A DNA stretch of 32,632 bases from a virus. The DNA is taken from positions 1 through 32,632 of IMG/VR virus record IMGVR_UViG_3300034073_003363, one strand, 5' to 3'. Both the position numbers and the translations under genes were made by a program. Below, one piece after another: positions 6,078 to 12,666 of the stretch. Below the pieces are notes generated by a model. It was not told the origin of the DNA and did no database searches. It saw only the letters and a list, made by a program, of their open reading frames with translations. Position 1 is the first letter of the stretch. Each line of letters starts with the position of its first letter.

Positions 6078-7550
6078 TCAGTTTGCTCCTTGGGTGATGT
6101 TGGTGAGTTCGGCAAGCGTTGCGGCTTGCCGGTGGTCGAGGCAGCCGAGTGCGGCCCCGAGACTGATGCTGTCCATTGTGACGGTGTCGTCACCGAGGAC
6201 TGCGGCGATCATCTGTCGGATCGTGTCGTCGTCGAGTTGTTTCGCTAACGCTGTGAACATGGCGTCGGCGATCGCGATGCGGCGCTGTGATGGGTGTTCG
6301 GCAACTCGGATGGGGAGTTGAGCTTCGTGTGCTTCCCAAACTCTTGCAGCGATCCAAGATTTCCCGTCGTCGTTTAGGGCGTCGTAGGCGTCTTTCAGGC
6401 GTTGACGTTGGTCTGGTTGCTCTGCGCCTTCTGCGGGGCTCACAGGCTCTTCCAGGGGTTCCTGGGAGGCTTGTAGCGCCCCTTTGTCGACGGTGATGGT
6501 GGCGATCCGTGGGTCGGGTGTCGGCCAGGTGATGTCGAGTTCACGTTCGACACGACCCAACACGACGTCCAGGTCGTCGATCTCCGCAGACGTGTACATC
6601 TTCGCTTTCTTCGGCGGGAGGATCGACGCCGGCCAATGTGCAGCGAGCAGTTTCTTGTTTGCTTCGGTGCAGGCGGCGATGCGGTCCCTGATCCACAGGT
6701 TGCGGGCCTCGAGGAGCGCTTCCAACGGTGTCTGCCACGGTTGCAGCAGGTTTCGCATCGACCTGGAGGAGCGAACGTCGATCGCCATTTCAGCGAGCCA
6801 CCAGTGCAGCTGTAACTGGTGGATGGTGCATAGGCCGGAGCCGGGTTCGACGTGAATGATCACAGCGTGTTGCTGTGACACGGTTGGCATCGGTTCACGG
6901 CGATCCTGCGAACCGTCTGCGGCTTCGCCCTGCGTGTACAAACTGTCGGCGTGCGCGTACAGGGATAGTTGGACGCAGAATCCGAGCGCCCCGTATTCGA
7001 CGCTGCTGCCGGTCTTTATATCGCCGATTAGGAGCTCACCGGTCGATATAACGCGCAGCAGAAGATCGAATGTGCCCGCAATAGTATGTTCGTCCAATAC
7101 GACGACCCGTTCGGTCATCCCTGCGACGACCTCGAGGCCGGCGTGACGCAGCTGGGCGTGAACCGCCTCCACATCAGCCTTGTGCGCTGCTGGCGGTTCG
7201 TATGTGGCGTCGTTGAACGACTGTTCCAACATGCTGTGCAGTGCTGTGCCCAGGTCGCGTCGTACGGTGGCGCCACCGGCTTCTTTCGCACGTTCACAGA
7301 TCCGGTTGAGTGCTGTTTTGTCGTTGCGGGCGTCGTGCACCTGGGCGAGCAGATCGGGTCGATCGGACAGGCCGATCGCCGTCATCCGTTCACCCCACGC
7401 CATCAGACTCGAGGTGTCATCCAACGCTTTCGCGACGGTGGTGGCTCGGGTGTAACCGACCGGTTTGCCACCGGTCGGTGGCACGACCAAATAGCGACCC
7501 CAGCGATCCCGGCGTGTTTCGGACGGTGTGTTGATGATGTCGTCATTCAT
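6078..7550 (-). CDS. RecB-like PD-(D/E)XK exonuclease
   Basis: This protein has 490 residues. The nuclease core carries LGTALHSMLE (H105), TFDLL (D162), GDIKTG (D177 and K179) and VQLSLYA (Q194). That is the full motif set of RecB/Cas4/lambda-exonuclease-like 5' to 3' nucleases. The remaining ~250 residues are an unrecognised, largely helical C-terminal extension (from about 360) with an acidic linker. The ATG forms an ATGA overlap with the upstream zinc-finger gene. The SSB-like gene follows immediately, so the pair probably resects and protects DNA ends for phage recombination, repair or degradation of host DNA. I see no Erf/RecT-type annealase nearby. Confidence 0.85.
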   Translation of the reverse strand: MNDDIINTPSETRRDRWGRYLVVPPTGGKPVGYTRATTVAKALDDTSSLMAWGERMTAIGLSDRPDLLAQVHDARNDKTALNRICERAKEAGGATVRRDLGTALHSMLEQSFNDATYEPPAAHKADVEAVHAQLRHAGLEVVAGMTERVVVLDEHTIAGTFDLLLRVISTGELLIGDIKTGSSVEYGALGFCVQLSLYAHADSLYTQGEAADGSQDRREPMPTVSQQHAVIIHVEPGSGLCTIHQLQLHWWLAEMAIDVRSSRSMRNLLQPWQTPLEALLEARNLWIRDRIAACTEANKKLLAAHWPASILPPKKAKMYTSAEIDDLDVVLGRVERELDITWPTPDPRIATITVDKGALQASQEPLEEPVSPAEGAEQPDQRQRLKDAYDALNDDGKSWIAARVWEAHEAQLPIRVAEHPSQRRIAIADAMFTALAKQLDDDTIRQMIAAVLGDDTVTMDSISLGAALGCLDHRQAATLAELTNITQGAN

Positions 7551-7699
7551 TGCAGCGCCAACTCATTCGGCTGCCTGTCGGGTGTCATGCGGACGGTGCG
7601 TCGCATGTGCCGATGGCAGGTGGGTGGTTCGCTGACGGTGACGTAGGTGGTGACGTGTTGGCCGCAGATGGGGCACGTCCAAGTGATCGGTTCAGTCAT
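7547..7699 (-). CDS. Small zinc-finger protein
   Basis: This 50-residue protein starts at the ATG at 7699 and overlaps the upstream stop by 8 bases (ATGACTGA). CPICG near residue 10 and a later CHRH make a plausible C2-CH zinc site. It is coupled to the RecB-like gene by an ATGA overlap. The function is unknown; such mini-proteins are often nuclease accessories or transcription modulators. Confidence 0.65.
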   Translation of the reverse strand: MTEPITWTCPICGQHVTTYVTVSEPPTCHRHMRRTVRMTPDRQPNELALQ

Positions 7700-8126
7700 C
7701 GAGTTCTTCCGCCCAGTTGATGCCGTGACGGTCGCATAGTTCACGCAGCTGGTTGATCTCTTGACGCAGCCAGTGGAGTTCGTAGATTTCCCAGATGTTG
7801 TCGGGGTGGCCGGTGGCGATGTCATGCCACGGTCCTTCCGGTTCCCACGCGCGCATCAGTGTGGCGAGAACGGGATCGTTGTCGGTTTCACGGTCGTGGA
7901 TGCGGACCGCCCACAGCTCTTGGCGTTTGATTGGATGTGTCATGGTGTTCTCCTGTCTTTTGTCATATTTGTTTTCGGGTGAATGGAACTTTTCAAGTTG
8001 GCCATAACCGTCGGTGTTGCAGGCTTCGTGGTCGCAGGCTGCTTCGCCTGGTCGGACGATGTGGAGGTCGCAGTCGGTGCGTGCGCATCTTGGCCACCAG
8101 CTGTAGCCGTCGGTGATGTCAGCCAC
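7692..8126 (-). CDS. Unknown protein with Cys/His-rich N-terminus and in-frame internal start
   Basis: The frame is open for 144 residues from the GTG at 8126, which lies in the second copy of a 26-bp repeat. The first ~60 residues hold Cys/His pairs (CARTDC, CDHEAC) that suggest metal binding. An internal ATG at 7943 (MTHPIKRQ) has a strong AGGAGA Shine-Dalgarno and would give an 83-residue protein rich in Trp and acidic residues. Either a two-part protein or two products from one frame is possible. I do not recognise the family. If the upstream nuclease cassette were absent, this gene would overlap the 57-residue gene through the usual 8-base junction. Confidence 0.6.
   Translation of the reverse strand: MADITDGYSWWPRCARTDCDLHIVRPGEAACDHEACNTDGYGQLEKFHSPENKYDKRQENTMTHPIKRQELWAVRIHDRETDNDPVLATLMRAWEPEGPWHDIATGHPDNIWEIYELHWLRQEINQLRELCDRHGINWAEELDD
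7943..7956 (-). promoter_or_regulatory. Internal ribosome binding site and ATG within the 7692-8126 gene
   Basis: On the coding strand AGGAGA is followed 5 bases later by ATG, in the same frame as the upstream GTG start. This is a stronger initiation signal than the GTG at 8126, so a shorter product is likely. Confidence 0.5.
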
Positions 8127-8142
8127 GGGTCACCTGCTCGAG
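8117..8142. repeat. 26-bp direct repeat, distal copy
   Basis: This is identical over 26 bases to 8807-8832. It covers the last codons and stop of the PD-(D/E)XK-like gene and the GTG GCT GAC start of the next gene. Here it is read in a different frame from the other copy (SSR-stop instead of LEQVTRG-stop). Confidence 0.95.
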
Positions 8143-8816
8143 ACCTTCAGCGCACCTGATTGGCCGTGCTCGAACCGTGCCGACTTAGCTGCCTTGATCG
8201 CCCGCAAATACTTGTCGGATGCGTCGCAACTGAGATGAAGCCTTTCAAGCAGATCGAATCTGATGCTGTCCCGAGTGCGACCGTAATACTGATAAGGCTC
8301 TTCAGTTCCTCGATAGCCAATGTCATATGCGATTTCTTCTCCACGCCACCAAGAGAAGTTGCGTCGTCGAGGAGCGATAAAGTCATCATGCTCCTTCATG
8401 CATAAATCGCCTTCATGGAATGTCAATACTTTCGGAATGAAGGTCCAATCTGAGTTTGGTGTTGATCTGAAGTCGCAAAGCAGCAGCACTGACGGATTTT
8501 TGTAGCCGTAGTCGCTTAGGTAAGCCGCAGCGTTCAAGAATCGATCAAGTTGTTCGTCGTCCATCTTGACTTTGACCTCGACGAACGTGTTGAGATCGGG
8601 CAGAAAGAAGTCCGGCAGATAGCGAAATGTGTCGTCGGTGGGCCAACAGTCTGCAGGGACATATTGATGTAAACGCCATCGACAATCGTATCCCTCAGGC
8701 TCGTACTGCCAGACCCAGCCCATCTCGTCGAAGAACACCGCCCACCGGGCCTCAAGCCTCGATCGAAACGTGCAGCCTCGATATTCGGTTTCGATTGCTT
8801 TGAGGTTGTCAGCCAC
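8130..8816 (-). CDS. PD-(D/E)XK nuclease-like protein in a repeat-bracketed cassette
   Basis: This 228-residue protein contains YRGCTFRSRLEARWAVFFDEM near residues 12-32, YLPDFFLP around 66-73 and TFVEVKVK around 77-84. E22, D69 and E80-x-K82 fit the PD-(D/E)XK catalytic set. The family is widespread in actinobacteria and their phages, and a restriction-like or repair nuclease is likely; the C-terminal half is unrecognised. A sample line is about 42% GC, far below its neighbours. The gene is bracketed by exact 26-bp direct repeats. Its start (GTGGCTGAC) lies in one copy and its stop in the other, so the gene looks inserted at a gene junction. The GTG overlaps the upstream stop by 8 bases. Confidence 0.78.
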   Translation of the reverse strand: MADNLKAIETEYRGCTFRSRLEARWAVFFDEMGWVWQYEPEGYDCRWRLHQYVPADCWPTDDTFRYLPDFFLPDLNTFVEVKVKMDDEQLDRFLNAAAYLSDYGYKNPSVLLLCDFRSTPNSDWTFIPKVLTFHEGDLCMKEHDDFIAPRRRNFSWWRGEEIAYDIGYRGTEEPYQYYGRTRDSIRFDLLERLHLSCDASDKYLRAIKAAKSARFEHGQSGALKVSSR

Positions 8817-8832
8817 GGGTCACCTGCTCGAG
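8807..8832. repeat. 26-bp direct repeat, proximal copy
   Basis: This is identical to 8117-8142, 690 bp away in the same orientation. It spans the end of the 57-residue gene (LEQVTRG-stop) and the GTG start of the nuclease-like gene. Recombination between copies would remove exactly the nuclease-like gene. Confidence 0.95.
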
Positions 8833-8982
8833 GCGTTGAATCTCGGCGCGCAATTCAATGTTGACGGCCTGCAACCTTTCAATCTCGTCAGCGGCTTTGC
8901 AAGCATCACAGTCATCGGTCAGATATGACTCAGCGCAGCAGCACATCACGTCTCGCAGTCGGGTCACGATGTCGTCAGCCAC
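8809..8982 (-). CDS. Small MADDIVTRLR / AADEIERL family protein
   Basis: This 57-residue protein starts at the GTG at 8982, overlapping the upstream stop by 8 bases. It reads MADDIVTRLR, then a Cys-rich patch (MCCC, CDAC), then AADEIERLQ and a coiled-coil-like C-terminus. The framing by IVxRLR and AADEIERL recurs in many phage small proteins of unknown role. It is a paralogue of the N-terminus of the next upstream gene (8975-9382). Confidence 0.75.
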   Translation of the reverse strand: MADDIVTRLRDVMCCCAESYLTDDCDACKAADEIERLQAVNIELRAEIQRLEQVTRG

Positions 8983-8993
8983 GATCGGTCTCC
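8957..8993. repeat. 37-bp direct repeat, distal copy
   Basis: This is identical over 37 bases to 9357-9393, exactly 400 bp away. It covers the ETDRG-stop end of one gene and the MADDIVTRL start of the next. Confidence 0.95.
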
Positions 8994-9382
8994 CTTTGAG
9001 GGCCACGAAGCAGGTTCATGTTCCGTTCGCGATAACACGCCTGCAAAACACGACATGCGTCAACAAGCGAAGGAAGCCAAACGTCTTGCATGATGCGTTG
9101 AGCATCACCACTGTTCGAGTAGCCGCCATCTACGAGAAGAACGACCCACCATGCGCCATGTTTGTCTTGCTGCAAGTCCAAGCTGATGCGATCGTCCGTG
9201 GTGCGATATGAATTGTGTCGGGCCACATGAAAAGTAAGTTCGTATGCGGCTTCGACAGCGATGATCTTCCGCAACCGTTCGATCTCGTCGGCGGCTTGAC
9301 ATGTCAAACATGTTCCGCACGGGATTAGATCATCGGCGGCGCAATGGATGATGCGTAGTCGGGTCACGATGTCGTCAGCCAC
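8975..9382 (-). CDS. MADDIVTRLR / AADEIERLR family protein, longer paralogue
   Basis: This 135-residue protein starts at the GTG at 9382 (8-base overlap with the upstream stop). The N-terminal ~40 residues parallel the 57-residue downstream gene: MADDIVTRLR, a CGTCLTC knuckle, then AADEIERLR. The rest is different, with a Trp/Asp-rich middle (GAWWVVLLVDGGYSN) and a C-terminal helix. Both its start and its end lie in 37-bp direct repeats, so tandem duplication or cassette insertion is likely. The function is unknown. Confidence 0.75.
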   Translation of the reverse strand: MADDIVTRLRIIHCAADDLIPCGTCLTCQAADEIERLRKIIAVEAAYELTFHVARHNSYRTTDDRISLDLQQDKHGAWWVVLLVDGGYSNSGDAQRIMQDVWLPSLVDACRVLQACYRERNMNLLRGPQRETDRG

Positions 9383-9393
9383 GATCGGTCTCC
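9357..9393. repeat. 37-bp direct repeat, proximal copy
   Basis: This is identical to 8957-8993. It overlaps the stop of the 85-residue gene and the GTG start of the 135-residue gene. Confidence 0.95.
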
Positions 9394-9632
9394 TGAATGC
9401 GGCCCAATGCAGAGTTCAAGGCACGTTGCATCTGAGCCAACTTGTCAGCGGCCTGATGAACAAGATCGGCACGCCACGGCGTGTCGTCTTCCTCGAGGTG
9501 GAACGCCATATCGCGCAGATCGAACACCAGACGGTCGATTTCGGTCGGGTCGCTGATCGGTCTTCCAGCGACGAACTTGCGGCGACCGCCCAACGGTGTC
9601 ACCTCCAACATCTCCCAAACCTTCTCAGCCAT
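9375..9632 (-). CDS. Unknown small helical protein
   Basis: This 85-residue protein starts at the ATG at 9632 (MAEKVWEML), overlapping the upstream stop by 8 bases (ATGGCTGA). It is acidic and helical, with heptad-like stretches (LVFDLRDMAFHLEED, AADKLAQMQRAL). It ends ETDRG like the next gene, because both ends lie in the 37-bp repeat. I do not recognise a family. Confidence 0.65.
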   Translation of the reverse strand: MAEKVWEMLEVTPLGGRRKFVAGRPISDPTEIDRLVFDLRDMAFHLEEDDTPWRADLVHQAADKLAQMQRALNSALGRIQETDRG

Positions 9633-9828
9633 TGCGGCCTCCCTGCGGGTCCGGCATCCGGCCACCGAGGTAGACGGAGATGAGGTGGATGATGAAGCGG
9701 CGCAGCTGGTCGTCGTCACGAAACCACCACTGGTTGAACTCGTAGTTCGACGCTTCGAACTCGACACCGAGCCGACCGGAGTCGTCAATGCCGAGCAACG
9801 TCCAATGCTTGATCGCAGGCCCCGTCAT
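9625..9828 (-). CDS. Unknown small protein
   Basis: This 67-residue protein starts at the ATG at 9828, in an ATGA overlap with the upstream stop. Aromatic residues cluster in the middle (NYEFNQWWF) before an acidic-basic step and a hydrophobic helix (FIIHLISVYLGG). No family is recognised. Confidence 0.62.
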   Translation of the reverse strand: MTGPAIKHWTLLGIDDSGRLGVEFEASNYEFNQWWFRDDDQLRRFIIHLISVYLGGRMPDPQGGRNG

Positions 9829-10169
9829 GACAGCCATCCCCACTGGCCGGCGTTCCACGTGTCCCAACTGTTCTCGCGTTCAGCGATGTGGAACTGGGCG
9901 TCGGCGAAGATCTCGATGAGGAGTTGGTTGCCGTTCCAGTTGTCGAGTGTGCCGACCCGCACCTGGCGGGCGGTGTCGTCGATGTGCGGCCGTGCTGCCG
10001 TCAATGCTGCTTCGACCTGCTTGTCGAACCACGCCGGTCGACCGTGTGTCGACATGGATTCCTGCAAAGCGTCATGCAGTTGCACGATGGCACGTCGCAT
10101 GTTCTGCCGCTCGGTGAGGTGACGCAGCTCGGCGCTGTTCAACTGTTCGAGTAGTTCGTCGACGGTCAC
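9825..10169 (-). CDS. Unknown 114-residue protein
   Basis: The GTG at 10169 forms a GTGA overlap with the upstream membrane microprotein. The N-terminal ~60 residues look alpha-helical and charged. The end is Trp-rich (SWDTWNAGQWGW). I see no catalytic motif and do not recognise the family. Confidence 0.65.
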   Translation of the reverse strand: MTVDELLEQLNSAELRHLTERQNMRRAIVQLHDALQESMSTHGRPAWFDKQVEAALTAARPHIDDTARQVRVGTLDNWNGNQLLIEIFADAQFHIAERENSWDTWNAGQWGWLS

Positions 10170-10315
10170 GGCTGCACCTCGAGCACCCGAGCGTTGGGGC
10201 CTGGCTGAGGGTTGTGCAGCGACGGATCGTCCACCAGGGCGACACCGATCAGCAGCGCAAGAAGGATGAGCAGCGGTCGTCGAAGTGACGGTTGTTTCAT
10301 GTGGGCAGTAGTCAT
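10166..10315 (-). CDS. Membrane microprotein (49 residues)
   Basis: This product begins MTTAHMKQPSLRRP and has one clear transmembrane helix (LLILLALLIGVALV, about residues 15-28). A short polar C-terminus follows. The positive residues before the helix suggest an N-in topology. A second ATG at residue 6 is possible. Its stop overlaps the next GTG (GTGA), as at other junctions here, which supports it being a real gene. It lies just after the secreted transglycosylase gene, so an envelope role is conceivable. Confidence 0.6.
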   Translation of the reverse strand: MTTAHMKQPSLRRPLLILLALLIGVALVDDPSLHNPQPGPNARVLEVQP

Positions 10316-10357
10316 GGTCGCCGGTTTACCGCACCTGGCAGCCGTCAGTCAAGAACC

Positions 10358-10732
10358 TCAGCGGGTTTTCTTCCACGGCTGATAACCGTCACCGACCGCA
10401 CGTCGCCAGAACTTGTACAACTCGGCGGACGATCTCACGTTGATATCGGCGTCTTTCAACGCTTCGACCGTGACTTCGAACCCGAACCGTTGGGTGAGCC
10501 ATGGCCGATTGATGTCATTTATTTGCAAAACGCCAGTGTCTGATGTTCTGGAGCGCACCGTCGGCTGGCATCGCGACTCGCGCCACATGATGCGCGACAT
10601 GCGCGCCACATCCCAACCAGGGTTGTACGCCTCGAGCAGATGTTCATGTTGTGGGCATCGTTCAACAGGTTTCGCCTCATCAACCGGTGCACACATCGGC
10701 AGAATCGCAGCCAACACGGCTGCGAGACGCAT
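10358..10732 (-). CDS. Secreted lytic transglycosylase-like protein
   Basis: This 124-residue protein starts at the ATG at 10732 in a TGATG junction. Residues 1-20 form a signal peptide-like segment (MRLAAVLAAILPMCAP). The body resembles a transglycosylase/lysozyme-like domain: MWRESRC with catalytic-candidate E52, then DTGVLQIND near 65-73 and a closing WRRAVGDGYQPW. It would cleave peptidoglycan outside the membrane. It is separate from the lysis cassette at 12.5-13.4 kb and sits beside the resolvase-like nuclease gene, which is odd for a lysin. The lysozyme-like call is good; its role in lysis or entry is inference. Confidence 0.75.
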   Translation of the reverse strand: MRLAAVLAAILPMCAPVDEAKPVERCPQHEHLLEAYNPGWDVARMSRIMWRESRCQPTVRSRTSDTGVLQINDINRPWLTQRFGFEVTVEALKDADINVRSSAELYKFWRRAVGDGYQPWKKTR

Positions 10733-11073
10733 CACCAGCCAGCCGCCTTCAACAGGCGAACAAGAACATCGGCCGGCACCACACACCACCAGTCACCAGG
10801 CGCAGGCTTACCCTTCGGCCTCACCACCGTGTAACCCACGTCGGTGCCGTCGTTACGCATCTCCACCTCGAGCTCACCCATCCAACCGGCCAGGTCGAGA
10901 CGAGCACCCGACTTCACCTCACAGGTGACACCCGGCATCCCGGTGATGTCGCCACGATCAGCGACACCAGCCAGGTGGCGGCGTTCAACGAACGGCCAAC
11001 CACAGTCACGCAGATACTCGACCCACAGCTGTTCCGTTTTGGCACCTTTGGCTTTTGCGGTTGACGGTTTCAC
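10732..11073 (-). CDS. Holliday-junction-resolvase-like PD-(D/E)XK nuclease
   Basis: This protein has 113 residues. E14 in AKTEQLW, D42 in DRGDITG and E52-V-K54 in CEVKSG reproduce the Hjc/VRR-NUC type PD-(D/E)XK pattern. GVADRGDI and the LDLAGWMGE helix match the small resolvase-like proteins common in actinophages. It probably resolves branched replication or packaging intermediates. The GTG start makes a GTGA overlap with the upstream 46-residue gene. Confidence 0.8.
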   Translation of the reverse strand: MKPSTAKAKGAKTEQLWVEYLRDCGWPFVERRHLAGVADRGDITGMPGVTCEVKSGARLDLAGWMGELEVEMRNDGTDVGYTVVRPKGKPAPGDWWCVVPADVLVRLLKAAGW

Positions 11074-11210
11074 CGTTTGCGCTCCAGCTCCTGGGTGCAG
11101 CGTTCGATGATGAGTTCGAGGAACGCACGATCGATCACGTCACGTTGCTGTTCTTTCATGACGTTGACCAGTGATTGGCAGACGGCACGAACTTGGGCGG
11201 GTGATTTCAT
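11070..11210 (-). CDS. Small helical protein upstream of the resolvase gene
   Basis: This 46-residue product reads MKSPAQVRAVCQSLVNVM and onward and is all helical and charged, ending ELERKR. Its start makes an ATGA overlap with the previous stop and its stop a GTGA overlap with the resolvase start, the same junction style as the real genes here. No family is recognised. Confidence 0.6.
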   Translation of the reverse strand: MKSPAQVRAVCQSLVNVMKEQQRDVIDRAFLELIIERCTQELERKR

Positions 11211-11395
11211 TTGTCCCACGGGGAACCTCCAGCGGGGTGATCAGCGATCGAGGCGCGCAACCGCTCCAGAAGAACGGTTGGCGGTTCGACGTCACCTCGA
11301 GGGGGGAGCGAGGTGTTTGCGCAGCCGTGCGTCAGATAATCGTCGAAGCGAAGAAAGTGTATGCGACAGTGTGCGCATCGCACAGTGTGTGCCAT
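11207..11395 (-). CDS. Small C2H2/C2HC zinc-finger-like protein
   Basis: This 62-residue protein has CAHCRIHFLRFDDYLTHGC near the N-terminus, a plausible zinc finger. A charged helical tail follows (LLERLRASIADH). A strong AGGAGG Shine-Dalgarno precedes the ATG at 11395 in the 33-base gap after the tail-fibre gene. This marks the start of a new translational block, the DNA-metabolism arm. A DNA-binding role is likely but untested. Confidence 0.65.
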   Translation of the reverse strand: MAHTVRCAHCRIHFLRFDDYLTHGCANTSLPPRGDVEPPTVLLERLRASIADHPAGGSPWDK

Positions 11396-11428
11396 CGGGA
11401 ACCTCCTGGGCAGTTGGAGGACGCCACC

Positions 11429-12484
11429 TTACGCAGGTTGCTGGTTGATCCACAACCCCGTCGACGCCTGGTAGGTGAGCACGTCACCGTCCTGCGGGTT
11501 GCTGATCAACACACCTTCGGTGCCGGCAAGTTCGTTCGAGAACGTCGGCCGAACGAACACTGCACCGTTGTTCGCCGCAGAGATCACCGCCGCGACCAGC
11601 ACGTTGTTGTTCGGTGACAGCGGTCGGCTGTTTTGCAGACCGTGTGTGCCGTTCGCTGCGGTCGGTGACGCCCAGAGGAGGCTGCCGTCGATCCATCCGC
11701 TGTAGTTGGTTTTCAGCCCGGCGAGAATGCCGAAGTTCAACACATAGCCAAATTCGCCGTTGTCGATGTTCTCTTTCGCCAACCCCATGAACACATGTGA
11801 GTCGTCGGTGCCGTCAGCAACAAACGGTGCGATGAGCAGATGTTGTGAGGTGCCTTCGGTGCCGGCGAACTTGACGGCTTGACCTTTGTTGATTGTCGAC
11901 CCGGTCGAGTTCTTCACATAGAACAGGGTTTCCTGACCTACGTGAAGTGCGCTGCCACCGTTGACCAACCCGATGTCGAGGGTTTCGTATTTGTCGGACC
12001 AGGCGAGGCGGCCGTGATCGACAGCAACACCGGCTGTGGTTTCGAAGATGATCGATTCCCACAGGTTCGTCCACGCACCAACACCGGCAGTGATCGACAA
12101 ACTGACCGTTGGTGCTGTGGTAATGGCCAGCGTCGCCGACGCAGAACTGGAACCGCCATAGCCTCGAGGAACCACGGTGAGGTTGCCAGCCACCCACGGT
12201 GACGTCACCGAGTTCTTGGTGACCCGTACCTCGTAGCGGAACGATCCTGCACCGAGATCACCAGTCGTCAGGTTCGACAACGAGATCGTGAGAACGTTGC
12301 TGGCTGTGGTGGTGTCGAAGTTCTCGGCCGACACATCACCGTTGTCGTCGTAGATGACGGTCGTGATCGCCGCACCCGTGAAGTCGTAGGCCACACCGCC
12401 TTCGGTCACGGTCAACGCCACCGCCAGATCAGATCCTTCAGCAACGGCCAACGGCAGATCGGCGGGAAGTTTGGCAACAGTCAT
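11429..12484 (-). CDS. Tail fibre / baseplate protein with BppU-like N-terminus
   Basis: I start this 351-residue protein at the ATG at 12484, which makes an ATGA overlap with the holin stop; the open frame upstream of it is just read-through over the holin gene. The first ~100 residues resemble the BppU-type N-terminal domain (GSDLAVALTVTEGGVAYDF, AITTVIYDD) that attaches fibres to a baseplate. Later segments (FYVKNSTGSTINKGQAV, GLAKENIDNGEFGYVL) and the closing DGDVLTYQASTGLWI are typical of fibre and receptor-binding modules. It probably contributes to host recognition. It is unusual that it lies after the lysis genes rather than with the other tail genes. Confidence 0.75.
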   Translation of the reverse strand: MTVAKLPADLPLAVAEGSDLAVALTVTEGGVAYDFTGAAITTVIYDDNGDVSAENFDTTTASNVLTISLSNLTTGDLGAGSFRYEVRVTKNSVTSPWVAGNLTVVPRGYGGSSSASATLAITTAPTVSLSITAGVGAWTNLWESIIFETTAGVAVDHGRLAWSDKYETLDIGLVNGGSALHVGQETLFYVKNSTGSTINKGQAVKFAGTEGTSQHLLIAPFVADGTDDSHVFMGLAKENIDNGEFGYVLNFGILAGLKTNYSGWIDGSLLWASPTAANGTHGLQNSRPLSPNNNVLVAAVISAANNGAVFVRPTFSNELAGTEGVLISNPQDGDVLTYQASTGLWINQQPA

Positions 12485-12666
12485 CGCTTCAACTCTTTCT
12501 CCGCCCACCTGTAGGCGAGGTTCAACACGGCGCCGATACCTGTCAACACCGCCAACTCCAACGTGGTGGCGTCCACACCGACAATCGCGCCACCACCGAT
12601 CACACCCAACGACGAAAAGATGAACGTCGCAGCACTCCGTCGCACCACATCCTGTAGATCGGTCAT
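12481..12666 (-). CDS. Holin-like membrane protein
   Basis: This 61-residue protein has two hydrophobic segments, about 12-30 (ATFIFSSLGVIGGGAIVG) and about 35-52 (LELAVLTGIGAVLNLAY). It has a short polar N-terminus and a basic C-terminus (RWAEKELKR), similar in form to r1t-type phage holins. It follows the endolysin and a membrane/coiled-coil gene with TGATG coupling. It should form the membrane lesion that releases the endolysin. Confidence 0.78.
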   Translation of the reverse strand: MTDLQDVVRRSAATFIFSSLGVIGGGAIVGVDATTLELAVLTGIGAVLNLAYRWAEKELKR

